DNA from: an uncultured Bacilli bacterium
Lineage (GTDB): Bacteria > Bacillota_I > Bacilli_A > RF39 > UBA660
Assembly: GCA_947629075.1 (NCBI GenBank)
Contig: CANRCI010000029.1
Coordinates: 1 to 14,433, forward strand
DNA length: 14,433 bases
Direction of reading: 5' to 3'
The notes under the pieces were generated by a model. That model saw nothing but the letters and a program-made list of their open reading frames with translations, was not told the origin of the DNA and ran no database searches. Below, piece by piece: positions 5,813 through 12,634 of this stretch. Positions within the stretch are counted from its first letter, which is position 1. Each line of letters starts with the position of its first letter. The position numbers and the translations under genes were made by a program.

Positions 5813-6778
5813 ATGCGATGTGTTAAATGCAACAGCGAAATACCTTTAGGGTTAGACTTTTGCATAACATGTGGTCATAAAGTAGAAGAAAAGAATAATG
5901 GGTTGGAAAATGTTTTAGAAACAAAGAGTAAGAACGAAGATGTTTCACTTGAGTCATCCTCTTATACTGATTCGAAACTAAATGGACTACTAAAAATGCA
6001 AATGGAAATAGCTGACGCTATAAACTTGGGTGTTTCTTTAAAAGAAGAAAAAGTTAAAATTGAAGAAGAGAAAAAAATCGAAGATATTAAACCAGTTAAC
6101 GAATTAGAAAAAGTAAAATCACCATCTTTATTGCCAGTATTCGTTTTGATCGGTTTGTTATTTGTCGGTTTAGGAGTCTCTTTAGTTGTTTCAAATGTCA
6201 ATAATAAAAAAGAGGATGAACCAGTACTGGAAGATTCAACTGCTGACCATGACAAAGTTGATGAAGATACGATAACGACGAACAATCCTAATTACGGTAA
6301 GGCATCTGATGTTAACAATTATCTTCAAAGAGGAGATGTCGGTCTTGCCAGTATGTACAGTTCGGAGACTAACAGTTATAAAACAGTCGATGTCGAAGTT
6401 ACTAAGTTTTATCGTAACAGTGAAGTAGAACCACTCATTAATCAATATCTATCTAGTAACCCACAAGGTTCTCTAAACCTTGAAGAAGGTAATGAATGGG
6501 TTGCTGTTGAATATAATGTAACACTTAACAATTTCACAACGTCAACAAGTGGAGTAGCTAGTAACTTAGATCTTCAAATATCAGGATTGAACAGTGAACA
6601 AGTTATTTTTGAGGGTAATGCTTATAATGTCAATAATTATAATATCCAGTACGAAATAATTCAAAGTGGTAGTAGTGGTAGGGCAATAAACTTGTATCAA
6701 CTTCCAAAGGGATGTACTGACTATTTGTTACAGTTTGGAAGTTATAATCAAACGATTGCTTACTTTAAGGGAGAATAA
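5813..6778 (+). CDS. Zinc-ribbon, one-TM protein with extracellular C-terminal domain
   Basis: This 321-residue protein starts with a four-Cys zinc ribbon (C3, C6, C17, C20), followed by a Glu/Lys-rich cytoplasmic region with coiled-coil character (about 25-104). One membrane helix follows (about 105-127), then a low-complexity acidic linker, and finally a beta-rich extracellular domain of about 155 residues. The last part resembles the immunoglobulin-like DUF4352-type domains of Gram-positive surface proteins. It has a strand ending in WVAVEYNVT, of the kind seen in such domains, and a final hydrophobic strand. The architecture, a zinc ribbon inside and a sensor-like domain outside, is similar to TcaA-type membrane proteins. 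No enzyme motif is present. The ribosome binding site is AGAGGTGA, and the promoter carries a dyad. The exact family is uncertain. Confidence 0.78.
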   Translation: MRCVKCNSEIPLGLDFCITCGHKVEEKNNGLENVLETKSKNEDVSLESSSYTDSKLNGLLKMQMEIADAINLGVSLKEEKVKIEEEKKIEDIKPVNELEKVKSPSLLPVFVLIGLLFVGLGVSLVVSNVNNKKEDEPVLEDSTADHDKVDEDTITTNNPNYGKASDVNNYLQRGDVGLASMYSSETNSYKTVDVEVTKFYRNSEVEPLINQYLSSNPQGSLNLEEGNEWVAVEYNVTLNNFTTSTSGVASNLDLQISGLNSEQVIFEGNAYNVNNYNIQYEIIQSGSSGRAINLYQLPKGCTDYLLQFGSYNQTIAYFKGE

Positions 6779-6787
6779 AATATAGGG

Positions 6788-6816
6788 GAAGTACTTTATG
6801 GAGTACTTCTTTTTTT
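6788..6816 (+). terminator. Rho-independent terminator after the zinc-ribbon gene
   Basis: GAAGTACT (6788-6795) pairs perfectly with AGTACTTC (6802-6809), with a 6-base loop and seven T residues at 6810-6816. It ends only 17 bases before the next ATG. Confidence 0.88.
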
Positions 6817-6833
6817 AGGAAAGAGGAGAGAAA

Positions 6834-7244
6834 ATGAATAATATTTTAATAATTTTAGGAAGTGGAATGAACGGTTTTTCAACCGAGGTAGTAAATGCTG
6901 ATATTACTTTAGTATCAGATGATGTAAATTTGAAAAAAGCTAAGCTTAATTTTGACGAAATAATAAGAATCGAAAGAAAAACCGGGATTCAGGTAGAAGA
7001 ATTACATAGTAGTTATAACCATGACAAAGTTACGTCTTTAAAAAGTATCTTTTTAACAAAAGGGATAAATAGTATGATAACTGTAAGATATTCAAAAGAT
7101 TTTACTAATTCTTTAGTCAGATTTAATTTGGACAATAAAGATAAAGTAGATGAAGTGATTACCAATTATTTAAAAGTGTTAACTCAAGAGAAACACACTA
7201 GTCATAACAAAGTAAAAACTATTGCTAAAAATAGATATTTATGA
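6834..7244 (+). CDS. Small soluble protein, function unknown
   Basis: This 136-residue protein is not recognised. It has no signal peptide, though the first 12 residues are hydrophobic and include GSGMNGF. It contains no Cys. The sequence alternates short beta strands with a final amphipathic helix (about 105-118), loosely like a PH-type domain that binds lipid or protein, but this is shape only. The last 20 residues are basic and probably disordered. The start has a strong GAGGAG ribosome binding site at about 6823-6828. No promoter could be placed between the terminator at 6788-6816 and the start, so expression may come from read-through or from a promoter within the previous gene, where a TATAAT is found at 6743-6748. 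Its 3' end contains the promoter of the next gene. Confidence 0.65.
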   Translation: MNNILIILGSGMNGFSTEVVNADITLVSDDVNLKKAKLNFDEIIRIERKTGIQVEELHSSYNHDKVTSLKSIFLTKGINSMITVRYSKDFTNSLVRFNLDNKDKVDEVITNYLKVLTQEKHTSHNKVKTIAKNRYL

Positions 7245-7250
7245 TATAAT
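7222..7250 (+). promoter_or_regulatory. Promoter for the gene at 7274
   Basis: TTGCTA (7222-7227), a 17-bp spacer and TATAAT (7245-7250) preceded by TGA give one of the best-formed promoters in the window. It overlaps the 3' end of the preceding gene; the TGn of the extended -10 is that gene's TGA stop codon. Confidence 0.75.
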
Positions 7251-7273
7251 ATGCAACTTGTGAGGGATGAAAG

Positions 7274-8134
7274 ATGAATAAAACATTAACACCAAAAGAA
7301 ATATATGATCGTTATCAAGTAGTGTCTACTCTTTTAAAGAAAGATGAACAATTATTTGAAGATATGTTAACGATGCTTAATTTAGGATTTAGAATATCCG
7401 ATGATACTATAAAATTGTATGATTATCATAATTTATATATAGGAGATTTAGAGTTTTTTACTAACTTTAAAGCGACGGGAGCTGAACCTATTTTAAGTGC
7501 TGATTTACAGTTGTTAAATGACATAAATGTGTCAATTAAAAAGGATCAAGAAGGTATTTATCGTTTTAAAACTGATGGAATGCTTATGCGTGATATCGAA
7601 CTTGCTACTTCTGTTGATGAAAAACTTTTAAATATCTTATATCGTGATAAATTTGATGGTAAGAGTTATGATTTAACTGCTTGTATTCAAAAAGATGCTT
7701 TATCGCTAGTTGCTAATACTAATACATTTACTCGTGGTTTAGTAATTAATGATAAATTGGCTATGTATTACGAAATAGATAAAGTAAAACAAAATGTCTT
7801 TAAAGTTCAATTAGATAATGAATCAAAGTTATTTACGAAGATCGTTAAAGATGGACAAGTTGATAGGAAGACCGAAATCGATACTAGTTTATCTAATAAA
7901 GATATAATTTCTTCTCCGAAAGCCCAGAATTTAGTTAACTTTGTCGTAGGAAACCTATACAAAGCAATACCAGGTTTTGAGGAGTATGTAAATAAAAAAC
8001 ACCCAGAATTTATAGATAATATAAAACCGATAGAAACTTCTTCCAAATTAGATGATCATATCGAAAAGTACAGTTTAAATGGTTTAAAATTACCTAATGA
8101 AATAAAGTGTAAACAAAAGAAGCTAGACAAATAA
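7274..8134 (+). CDS. Soluble protein, function unknown
   Basis: This 286-residue protein is not recognised. No signal peptide or membrane helix is present. The N-terminal 60 residues look helical (KEIYDRYQVVSTLLKKDEQLFEDMLTML is one amphipathic region), the middle is a mixed alpha/beta region, and the last 40 or so residues are Lys-rich and probably flexible, ending KKLDK. Two Cys (one near the middle, one near the end) show no metal-binding pattern. It has a GAGGGATG-type ribosome binding site and its own strong promoter, and is followed by a terminator, so it is a single-gene unit. The neighbours give no functional hint. Confidence 0.68.
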   Translation: MNKTLTPKEIYDRYQVVSTLLKKDEQLFEDMLTMLNLGFRISDDTIKLYDYHNLYIGDLEFFTNFKATGAEPILSADLQLLNDINVSIKKDQEGIYRFKTDGMLMRDIELATSVDEKLLNILYRDKFDGKSYDLTACIQKDALSLVANTNTFTRGLVINDKLAMYYEIDKVKQNVFKVQLDNESKLFTKIVKDGQVDRKTEIDTSLSNKDIISSPKAQNLVNFVVGNLYKAIPGFEEYVNKKHPEFIDNIKPIETSSKLDDHIEKYSLNGLKLPNEIKCKQKKLDK

Positions 8135-8151
8135 AAGTCTATCTTTTTTTT
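8121..8151 (+). terminator. Rho-independent terminator after the 7274-8134 gene
   Basis: AGCTAGAC (8121-8128) pairs with GTCTATCT (8137-8144) with one C/T mismatch and an 8-base loop, followed by a T run to 8151. The stop codon is in the loop. Confidence 0.8.
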
Positions 8152-8158
8152 GGTTATG

Positions 8159-8167
8159 TGGTATAAT
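8159..8167 (+). promoter_or_regulatory. Extended -10 promoter for the dehydrogenase
   Basis: TGGTATAAT is a perfect extended -10 element 23 bases before the ATG, placed directly after the preceding terminator's T run. No -35 hexamer is recognisable. A strong GGAGGG ribosome binding site follows at about 8180-8185. Confidence 0.6.
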
Positions 8168-8190
8168 TTATCTAGAATAGGAGGGATTTT

Positions 8191-9210
8191 ATGAGAGCTG
8201 TAGCAATCAAAGGAGTAAAAGAATTCGAATTAACAGATATCGAGGAACCAAAAGCCGAACCTGGTAAAGTTTTAATCGATGTTAAAAAGACAGGAATATG
8301 TGGATCAGATATTCACTATTGGGTAGCTGGAGCACCAGTTGGTCTAGTAATGGGACACGAATATTGTGGTATTGTTACTGATCCAGCTGATCGTGAAGAT
8401 TTGAAAGTAGGTGACCGCGTAACGGCACTTCCAATTTCACCATGTGGACATTGTAAAGCATGTCTAAGTGGAAATGTTCAATATTGTTTAAATACTTGGA
8501 CTCATGCCACTGGATTATCACTAGACAACCCTGGAGGTCTTGCTCCAAAAATGGCTATTAGAAGTGATATGGTTATGAAAGTGCCAGATAATATTAGCGA
8601 TGAAGAAGTAGCGATGGTTGAACCAACTGCAGTTGGACTTCACGCCGTTCATTTAGCTGATGTTAAAGTTGGAGATAAAGTATTAGTAATTGGTGGAGGA
8701 ATCATCGGTTTAGTATCTGCCATGTTTGCTAAAAAAGAAGGAGCAAGTCATGTTGCTGTAGCAGAGACCAACCCAGCTCGTGGACAAAAAGCTGTCTCAC
8801 TTGGAGTTGCTGATGAGTTCTTAGATGCCAAAGACGAAAAATTTGTCGACAACGCTATGGCTATGGGTGGATATGACATCGTTATTGAATGTTGTGGAAA
8901 TTCAGCTGCCGTAACAACAGCTATTTCATCAGCGCGTCCTGGAGGAACAGTAGTCTTAGTCGGAGTTAGTCTAGGACCAGTTACAATTCCAGCCGTTACT
9001 GCTGTAATGCACGAGTTAAAGGTTCTTGGAGCAATTGCTTATACTAAAGAAGAGTTCCAAACTTGTATTGATTTAATGGCTGCTAATCAGATTGACGTTT
9101 TAAAATTTGTAGGTGAAATTGTTGGACTTGATCAAGTTCAAGCATCTTACGAAAAATTGACATCTGGTGAAAGCGACGTCGTTAAGATTTTAGTAGATCC
9201 TAATAGATAA
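8191..9210 (+). CDS. Zinc-dependent medium-chain alcohol/polyol dehydrogenase
   Basis: This 339-residue protein is a complete member of the zinc-dependent medium-chain dehydrogenase family. The catalytic zinc ligands are visible as C37 (in GICGSD), H56 and E57 (GHE) and E144 (VEPTAVG). The structural zinc lobe is intact with C85, C88, C91 and C99. The Rossmann fold has a GGGIIG loop at 168-173, and an acidic E192 at the end of the second strand suggests NAD rather than NADP. The CGSDIHYW motif is typical of the sorbitol/xylitol/threonine/butanediol dehydrogenase branch, but the natural substrate cannot be read from sequence. Codon use is less AT-biased than in its neighbours, which suggests strong expression. 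The gene has its own promoter and terminator. Confidence 0.92.
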   Translation: MRAVAIKGVKEFELTDIEEPKAEPGKVLIDVKKTGICGSDIHYWVAGAPVGLVMGHEYCGIVTDPADREDLKVGDRVTALPISPCGHCKACLSGNVQYCLNTWTHATGLSLDNPGGLAPKMAIRSDMVMKVPDNISDEEVAMVEPTAVGLHAVHLADVKVGDKVLVIGGGIIGLVSAMFAKKEGASHVAVAETNPARGQKAVSLGVADEFLDAKDEKFVDNAMAMGGYDIVIECCGNSAAVTTAISSARPGGTVVLVGVSLGPVTIPAVTAVMHELKVLGAIAYTKEEFQTCIDLMAANQIDVLKFVGEIVGLDQVQASYEKLTSGESDVVKILVDPNR

Positions 9211-9230
9211 GAAGTTTAATACTTCTTTTT
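9209..9230 (+). terminator. Rho-independent terminator after the dehydrogenase
   Basis: AAGAAGT (9209-9215) pairs perfectly with ACTTCTT (9221-9227) with a 5-base loop, followed by a T run. The stem begins at the stop codon. Confidence 0.8.
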
Positions 9231-9245
9231 CTTTTATCTAAATTT

Positions 9246-9254
9246 TGTTATAAT
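9246..9254 (+). promoter_or_regulatory. Extended -10 promoter for the GNAT-cupin pair
   Basis: TGTTATAAT is a perfect extended -10 element 20 bases before the ATG at 9275. No -35 is recognisable. An AAAGGAG ribosome binding site follows. Confidence 0.6.
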
Positions 9255-9274
9255 AGGATTTCAAAGGAGCATTT

Positions 9275-9685
9275 ATGAAATATTTAGAAAGAATACCTCA
9301 AGCTAGTGAATTTAATGATTTATCACGACGTGTCAAGTTTGCTGTTCGTGATGAGAAAGTAGTTGATATTGCTCTTAGTCATTCACTTTATTCAATATGC
9401 GTCTATGATGAGGATAGACTAATCGGATACGGAAGAATAATTGGTGATGAAACGATATTTGTCTACATTCATAGTATTATGGTTGATCCGCTCTATCAAG
9501 GACAGAATATTGGAACTACTATTGTAAAAAAGTTGATCGATAAATGTTTAGAGTATCGTAAGATGAATAGTGAATTGAGAATATACCTATCAGCAGTTAA
9601 AGGTAGTGAAAAGTTTTATGAAAAATTGGGATTTATTTCACGAGAAGACTATGGATTAGGTAAGGCAATGGTGTATAATAAATGA
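9275..9685 (+). CDS. GNAT-family N-acetyltransferase
   Basis: This 136-residue protein has the compact GNAT fold. A strand pair contains ICVYDEDRLIGYGRI (about 41-55), then IHSIMVDPLYQGQNIG (about 65-80), the acetyl-CoA pyrophosphate-binding segment, followed by a helix (TTIVKKLIDKCLEY). The C-terminal FYEKLGF (114-120) is the usual last motif. The Q-x-x-G-x-G loop reads QGQNIG, with Asn78 in place of the first Gly, a tolerated variant. Proteins of this size transfer an acetyl group to small amines or protein N-termini; the substrate is not determinable. It lies 16 bp before the cupin gene with no terminator between, so the two form an operon. Confidence 0.88.
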   Translation: MKYLERIPQASEFNDLSRRVKFAVRDEKVVDIALSHSLYSICVYDEDRLIGYGRIIGDETIFVYIHSIMVDPLYQGQNIGTTIVKKLIDKCLEYRKMNSELRIYLSAVKGSEKFYEKLGFISREDYGLGKAMVYNK

Positions 9686-9701
9686 GAAGGAGATGTTTAT
9701 T

Positions 9702-10124
9702 GTGAACGAAGAAGAATTTAATAAATTAAACGTATTTGGAAAGGGAGAACCAAATGTAAATTTTGCCCAATATTTTATTGGTAATAGTTACTTAAACCAA
9801 TTAGGAAAGACTGCTGACGGTGTCGGTTTTGCCAATGTAACATTTGAACCAGGTTGTAGAAATAATTGGCATATTCATCGCGCTAAAAGTGGTGGTGGAC
9901 AAGTCCTTTTATGTGTAGCTGGTTATGGTTATTATCAGGAAGAAGGAAAGCCTGTCCAAAATTTGAAACCAGGAGATGTCGTAGTGATACCAGCAAATGT
10001 CAAACACTGGCACGGCGCTAGAAAGGATAGTTGGTTTTCGCACATCTCAGTTGAAGTACCAGGAGAAGAGACATCTAATGAATGGTTAGAACCAGTTACT
10101 GATGGAGAATATAATAATTTATAA
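9702..10124 (+). CDS. Single-domain cupin protein
   Basis: The GTG at 9702 is chosen, because the in-frame ATG at 9693 touches the AAGGAG ribosome binding site (9687-9692) with no spacing, whereas the GTG is 9 bases from it. The 140-residue product is a single cupin barrel. The first cupin motif has H57 and H59 (WHIH) but Gln67 where most cupins have Glu, then G74. The second has G91, P97 and H102, with H104 close by (KHWHGA). Its closest remembered relatives are small bacterial cupins with GGGQVLLCV and HWHGA, some annotated as carboxymuconolactone-decarboxylase-associated or sugar-binding proteins; none fixes a reaction. A bound divalent metal is likely. It is in an operon with the GNAT acetyltransferase. 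Confidence 0.88.
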   Translation: MNEEEFNKLNVFGKGEPNVNFAQYFIGNSYLNQLGKTADGVGFANVTFEPGCRNNWHIHRAKSGGGQVLLCVAGYGYYQEEGKPVQNLKPGDVVVIPANVKHWHGARKDSWFSHISVEVPGEETSNEWLEPVTDGEYNNL

Positions 10125-10154
10125 TAGATATGTTAAATGTTTAAATAGAGATAA

Positions 10155-10185
10155 AAAAAGATTATCATTTAGTGATAACCTTTTT
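10155..10185. terminator. Bidirectional terminator between cupin and TspO genes
   Basis: AAAAAG-A-TTATCA (10155-10167) pairs with TGATAA-C-CTTTTT (10173-10185), one A/C mismatch and a 5-base loop. A and T runs on either side suit both the cupin gene (+) and the convergent TspO gene (-). Confidence 0.78.
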
Positions 10186-10642
10186 AATTTAAAATATATA
10201 TTCCTATTGTTAAGTAGGTTGCAAATATTATCCAAGCTAAATAGAAGAGATTTAAATATGCTGAAAGTTTAACTCGTTTATAGAAAAGTTTAATCATAAG
10301 TATTACTGTAACATCTAATATTAATATCCAAATTACTGCGAAAAGACGCCATTTTAATAAGAAAAAAATTATTGACCATAACAAATTAATAAACAGTTGA
10401 AGATAATAGACAAAGCTTTCTAGTTCGATACTAGTATCAGTATTTTTATTTAAAATATAAAAAGATATTCCCATAAGAAGATAAATTATTGTCCACGCAA
10501 TTGGGAAGAAGATACTAGGAGGAGCAAGTGGCGGTTTAACTAAAACATTGTAATCGATACTTTTAGAAATTATGACTCCAATTAGAGAACCTAAAATGAG
10601 AGGTAAAAATATTTGAAAAGCTGACTTTAATTTTTCTTTCAT
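10184..10642 (-). CDS. tspO: TspO/MBR-family membrane protein
   Basis: This 152-residue protein has five hydrophobic helices and the sequence marks of TspO (tryptophan-rich sensory protein): KPPLAPP followed by FFPIAW (36-50), INLLWS-IIFF (86-94), and LAWIIFATYL (135-144). Trp residues are W50, W89, W98, W105 and W137. TspO proteins bind porphyrins and other tetrapyrroles and have been linked to their transport or breakdown under stress. The last motif usually ends with Asn (ATYLN), while here it ends in Thr. The start at 10640-10642 is preceded by an AAAGGA ribosome binding site. A TATAAT on the minus strand (10658-10663) is too close to the start to be trusted as its promoter. Confidence 0.88.
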   Translation of the reverse strand: MKEKLKSAFQIFLPLILGSLIGVIISKSIDYNVLVKPPLAPPSIFFPIAWTIIYLLMGISFYILNKNTDTSIELESFVYYLQLFINLLWSIIFFLLKWRLFAVIWILILDVTVILMIKLFYKRVKLSAYLNLFYLAWIIFATYLTIGIYILN

Positions 10643-10722
10643 AATCCAATCCTTTCTATTATAATTTATGATTTAAATAAAGATTTATACTAGTAGGATC
10701 ATCAAAATAAATAATATTATTG

Positions 10723-10731
10723 TGTTATAAT
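10723..10731 (+). promoter_or_regulatory. Extended -10 promoter for the DUF4186 gene
   Basis: TGTTATAAT is a perfect extended -10 element 21 bases before the chosen ATG at 10753. It lies inside the longest open frame, which is why that frame's TTG start was rejected. Confidence 0.6.
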
Positions 10732-10752
10732 GTTTTAGGAAGTGATAAAGTT

Positions 10753-11109
10753 ATGGAAAGAAATATTGATAGGATTTTGTATTCACTTTCAAAATCTAAA
10801 TTTAGAAGTAGTTTTCATTTAAAAGAAGGGGATAAAAATTACATAGCAAGTAAAGGACTTGATAGAGTAGAGAGTCATGCTCGAGATTTTATTGCTAAAC
10901 GTTTAGCACCAAAAGATATTCCTAATGATGGTAAGCAGACACCGATGCGTGGACACCCAGTATTTGTTGCACAACATGCAACGGCAACTTGTTGTAGATC
11001 TTGTTTATATAAATGGCACAAAATAGAAAAAGATAGGGAATTGACTAAAGAAGAACAAGAATATATCAAAAAAGTTATTATGAAATGGATAGATAAAGAA
11101 TTAAATTAA
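10753..11109 (+). CDS. DUF4186 family protein
   Basis: The ATG at 10753 is preferred over an in-frame TTG at 10720, because the longer version would contain the promoter (10723-10731) and the GGAAGTGA ribosome binding site. The 118-residue product closely fits the DUF4186 family from memory. It has LSKSKFRSSFHL near the start, HARDFI..RLAP in the middle, then GKQTPMRGHPVF, then HATATCCRSCL..WH and a terminal acidic helix ending in MKWID. The conserved cluster of His and three Cys (HATATCC-x2-C with WH) suggests metal binding, but no function is published that I can name. It sits 39 bp before the patatin-like gene with no terminator between, so the two may be co-transcribed. Confidence 0.85.
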   Translation: MERNIDRILYSLSKSKFRSSFHLKEGDKNYIASKGLDRVESHARDFIAKRLAPKDIPNDGKQTPMRGHPVFVAQHATATCCRSCLYKWHKIEKDRELTKEEQEYIKKVIMKWIDKELN

Positions 11110-11113
11110 TATA

Positions 11114-11119
11114 TATAAT
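11114..11119 (+). promoter_or_regulatory. Possible -10 element before the patatin-like gene
   Basis: TATAAT lies 29 bases before the ATG at 11149, inside an alternating TA run. There is no -35 and no TGn, so it is weak. Confidence 0.3.
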
Positions 11120-11148
11120 ATTGGATATTAAAGAAAGAAGATGATTAT

Positions 11149-12009
11149 ATGAAAGTTGGTTTAGTTTTAGAGGGTGGTGCCATGCGCGGGTTGTATACAG
11201 CTGGTGTGTTAGATGTCTTTTTGGATGAAAATATCGAAGTTGATACGATGATTGGTGTATCGGCTGGTGCAGTATTTGGCATTAACTATTTATCCCATCA
11301 AAAAGGTAGAGTTTTGCGATACAACAAAAAGTATGCTGGTGATAAAAGATATATGTCCTTTACTTCGTTATTAAAGACAGGAGACATTGTCAATAAAGAT
11401 TTTACATATTACGAGATGCCTTCTAAATTAGATATATTTGATGAAAAAGAATTTGAAAAAAGTAAGACAAAGTTTTATGCAACAGTGACAAATTTAGAAA
11501 CTGGTAAAGCAGAGTATATAAGAATTACTGATGCCTTTAAACAGTTGGAATATTTGCGTGCTTCAGCCTCTATGCCACTCGTATCTAACATTGTTGAGAT
11601 TGGTAATCAAAAGTATTTGGATGGAGCAGTTGCTGATTCTATTCCTATCGATAAAATTATTGAAATGGGCTGTGATAAAATAATTGTCGTTTTGACAAAA
11701 CCAAAGGGTTATCGTAAAAGAAAGAGTACTAATTCACTCATGACTGCTAGATATAAAGAATATCCAAAGTTTAGAAGAGCTTTCAATAATCGTTATAAAA
11801 ACTATAACGAATCATTAGATAAAATTGCTAAATTGGAAAGTGAAGGTAAGATATTTGTCTTACGACCATCAGAAAAAGTTAAAGTAAAGAGAATAGAGAA
11901 GAATGCTAATCGTTTGGAAAAAATGTATAAATTAGGAGTAAAAGACGCTAAAAATAAAATGAGTAGTTTGAAAAAATATTTAAGCAGTGATAAAGAATTG
12001 GTAAAATAA
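11149..12009 (+). CDS. Patatin-like phospholipase
   Basis: This 286-residue protein is a single-domain bacterial patatin. The oxyanion loop GGAMRG is at 9-14. The nucleophile elbow is GVSAG with Ser38. The catalytic Asp is D158 in DGA (158-160), giving the Ser-Asp dyad of this family. Size and order of motifs fit the YjjU-type patatin proteins, which are cytoplasmic or membrane-associated lipid acyl hydrolases. The region after 175 is strongly basic (many Lys/Arg), which would favour acidic phospholipid membranes. It lies directly downstream of the DUF4186 gene and ends in a strong bidirectional terminator shared with the convergent gene. The physiological lipid substrate is unknown. Confidence 0.9.
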   Translation: MKVGLVLEGGAMRGLYTAGVLDVFLDENIEVDTMIGVSAGAVFGINYLSHQKGRVLRYNKKYAGDKRYMSFTSLLKTGDIVNKDFTYYEMPSKLDIFDEKEFEKSKTKFYATVTNLETGKAEYIRITDAFKQLEYLRASASMPLVSNIVEIGNQKYLDGAVADSIPIDKIIEMGCDKIIVVLTKPKGYRKRKSTNSLMTARYKEYPKFRRAFNNRYKNYNESLDKIAKLESEGKIFVLRPSEKVKVKRIEKNANRLEKMYKLGVKDAKNKMSSLKKYLSSDKELVK

Positions 12010-12013
12010 TGAC

Positions 12014-12045
12014 AAAAAAAAGACTTATGAATGAAGTCTTTTTTT
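12014..12045. terminator. Bidirectional terminator after the patatin-like gene
   Basis: AAAAAAAGACTT (12015-12026) and AAGTCTTTTTTT (12034-12045) make a perfect 12-bp stem with a 7-base loop, flanked by A and T runs. It serves both convergent genes. Confidence 0.88.
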
Positions 12046-12490
12046 ATAAATAATTTTTTAAATCTTCAACCGCACTCTCTTGCATTTCAACATAGTTTTT
12101 AACTATCTTGGCAACTTCTTTATCGAATTTTTTGTTATTTAAAATTTTTCTTCCTTCGATAATTCCCATATTTACACCTTGAAGAAGCATCTCACTTATT
12201 TTGGAATTACTTTTATCAGTTAGAGTTTTCATCTCAATTCCATACCAAGTCATAGTTTTATTCATCATATTGGTATCGTGTGGTTCATCTTCACTGTTGT
12301 ACTTCTGATAGACATCTTCAATTTCCTCAGCTAAGTTTTGATAATAGACATGTAAATTTTCAACTAACTTTTTAAAACTTTCATCCTCAATTTTATCGAT
12401 GACGAAATTAGTCGCATCCATTCCCATACAACAACCTTTGTGAATTTCATCTAAAGCATTTATATTTTCATCTTTTTTTAATTCTTTCAT
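12044..12490 (-). CDS. Small all-helical protein, probably four-helix bundle
   Basis: This 148-residue soluble protein is predicted to be nearly all helical, with four long amphipathic stretches (about 10-33, 37-66, 79-115 and 120-148). The motif GCCMGMDAT at 19-27 includes a Cys pair, and ISEMLLQGVNMGIIEGRKIL forms the third helix. Short proteins with this SxM..G / ML.QG..MG pattern occur in low-GC Firmicutes from memory. The fold resembles the ferritin-like DUF2383 group, but the Glu/His metal ligands of a ferritin are not apparent. The role is unknown. The ribosome binding site is a strong GGGAGG. A minus-strand TATAAT at 12529-12534 is the likely -10. It converges with the patatin-like gene. 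Confidence 0.72.
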   Translation of the reverse strand: MKELKKDENINALDEIHKGCCMGMDATNFVIDKIEDESFKKLVENLHVYYQNLAEEIEDVYQKYNSEDEPHDTNMMNKTMTWYGIEMKTLTDKSNSKISEMLLQGVNMGIIEGRKILNNKKFDKEVAKIVKNYVEMQESAVEDLKNYL

Positions 12491-12528
12491 AATATCCTCC
12501 CAATAATATTTTGAAAAATAATTAAGTA

Positions 12529-12534
12529 ATTATA
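12529..12534 (-). promoter_or_regulatory. -10 element for the small helical protein gene
   Basis: On the minus strand this reads TATAAT, 38 bases before the start codon. A TTTACA further upstream (12550-12555) is only 15 bp away, which is short, so the -35 is uncertain. Confidence 0.45.
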
Positions 12535-12615
12535 CTTTAAAAATAGAAATGTAAAGAATAGTAAAATTGAATCTTGATAAATTTTACTTTAAAACTTGTA
12601 TCTGATAAAATTATT

Positions 12616-12621
12616 TATAAT
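12616..12621 (+). promoter_or_regulatory. Possible -10 element for the Cys-rich protein gene
   Basis: TATAAT lies only 13 bases before the ATG at 12635, so its transcript would start near the ribosome binding site. An alternative is TTTACT (12583-12588), 17 bp, TAAAAT (12606-12611). The choice cannot be made by eye. Confidence 0.35.
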
Positions 12622-12634
12622 AGAGGTCGATAAT

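Noticed and set aside
5962..6285. Ser/Thr-rich antisense open frame in the zinc-ribbon gene
   Set aside because: It mirrors the Lys/Glu-rich linker on the other strand; the composition is the complement of GAA/AAA codons.
10658..10663. Minus-strand TATAAT as the TspO promoter
   Set aside because: Its transcript would start inside or after the ribosome binding site; the motif reads TATAAT on both strands and is likely chance in AT-rich DNA.
10720..10752. TTG start for the DUF4186 protein
   Set aside because: The extension overlaps the TGTTATAAT promoter, has no ribosome binding site, and is not part of the family's usual N-terminus.
12596..12634. TTG start for the Cys-rich protein
   Set aside because: It runs through a TATAAT and lacks a ribosome binding site, whereas the ATG at 12635 has GAGGT at good spacing.
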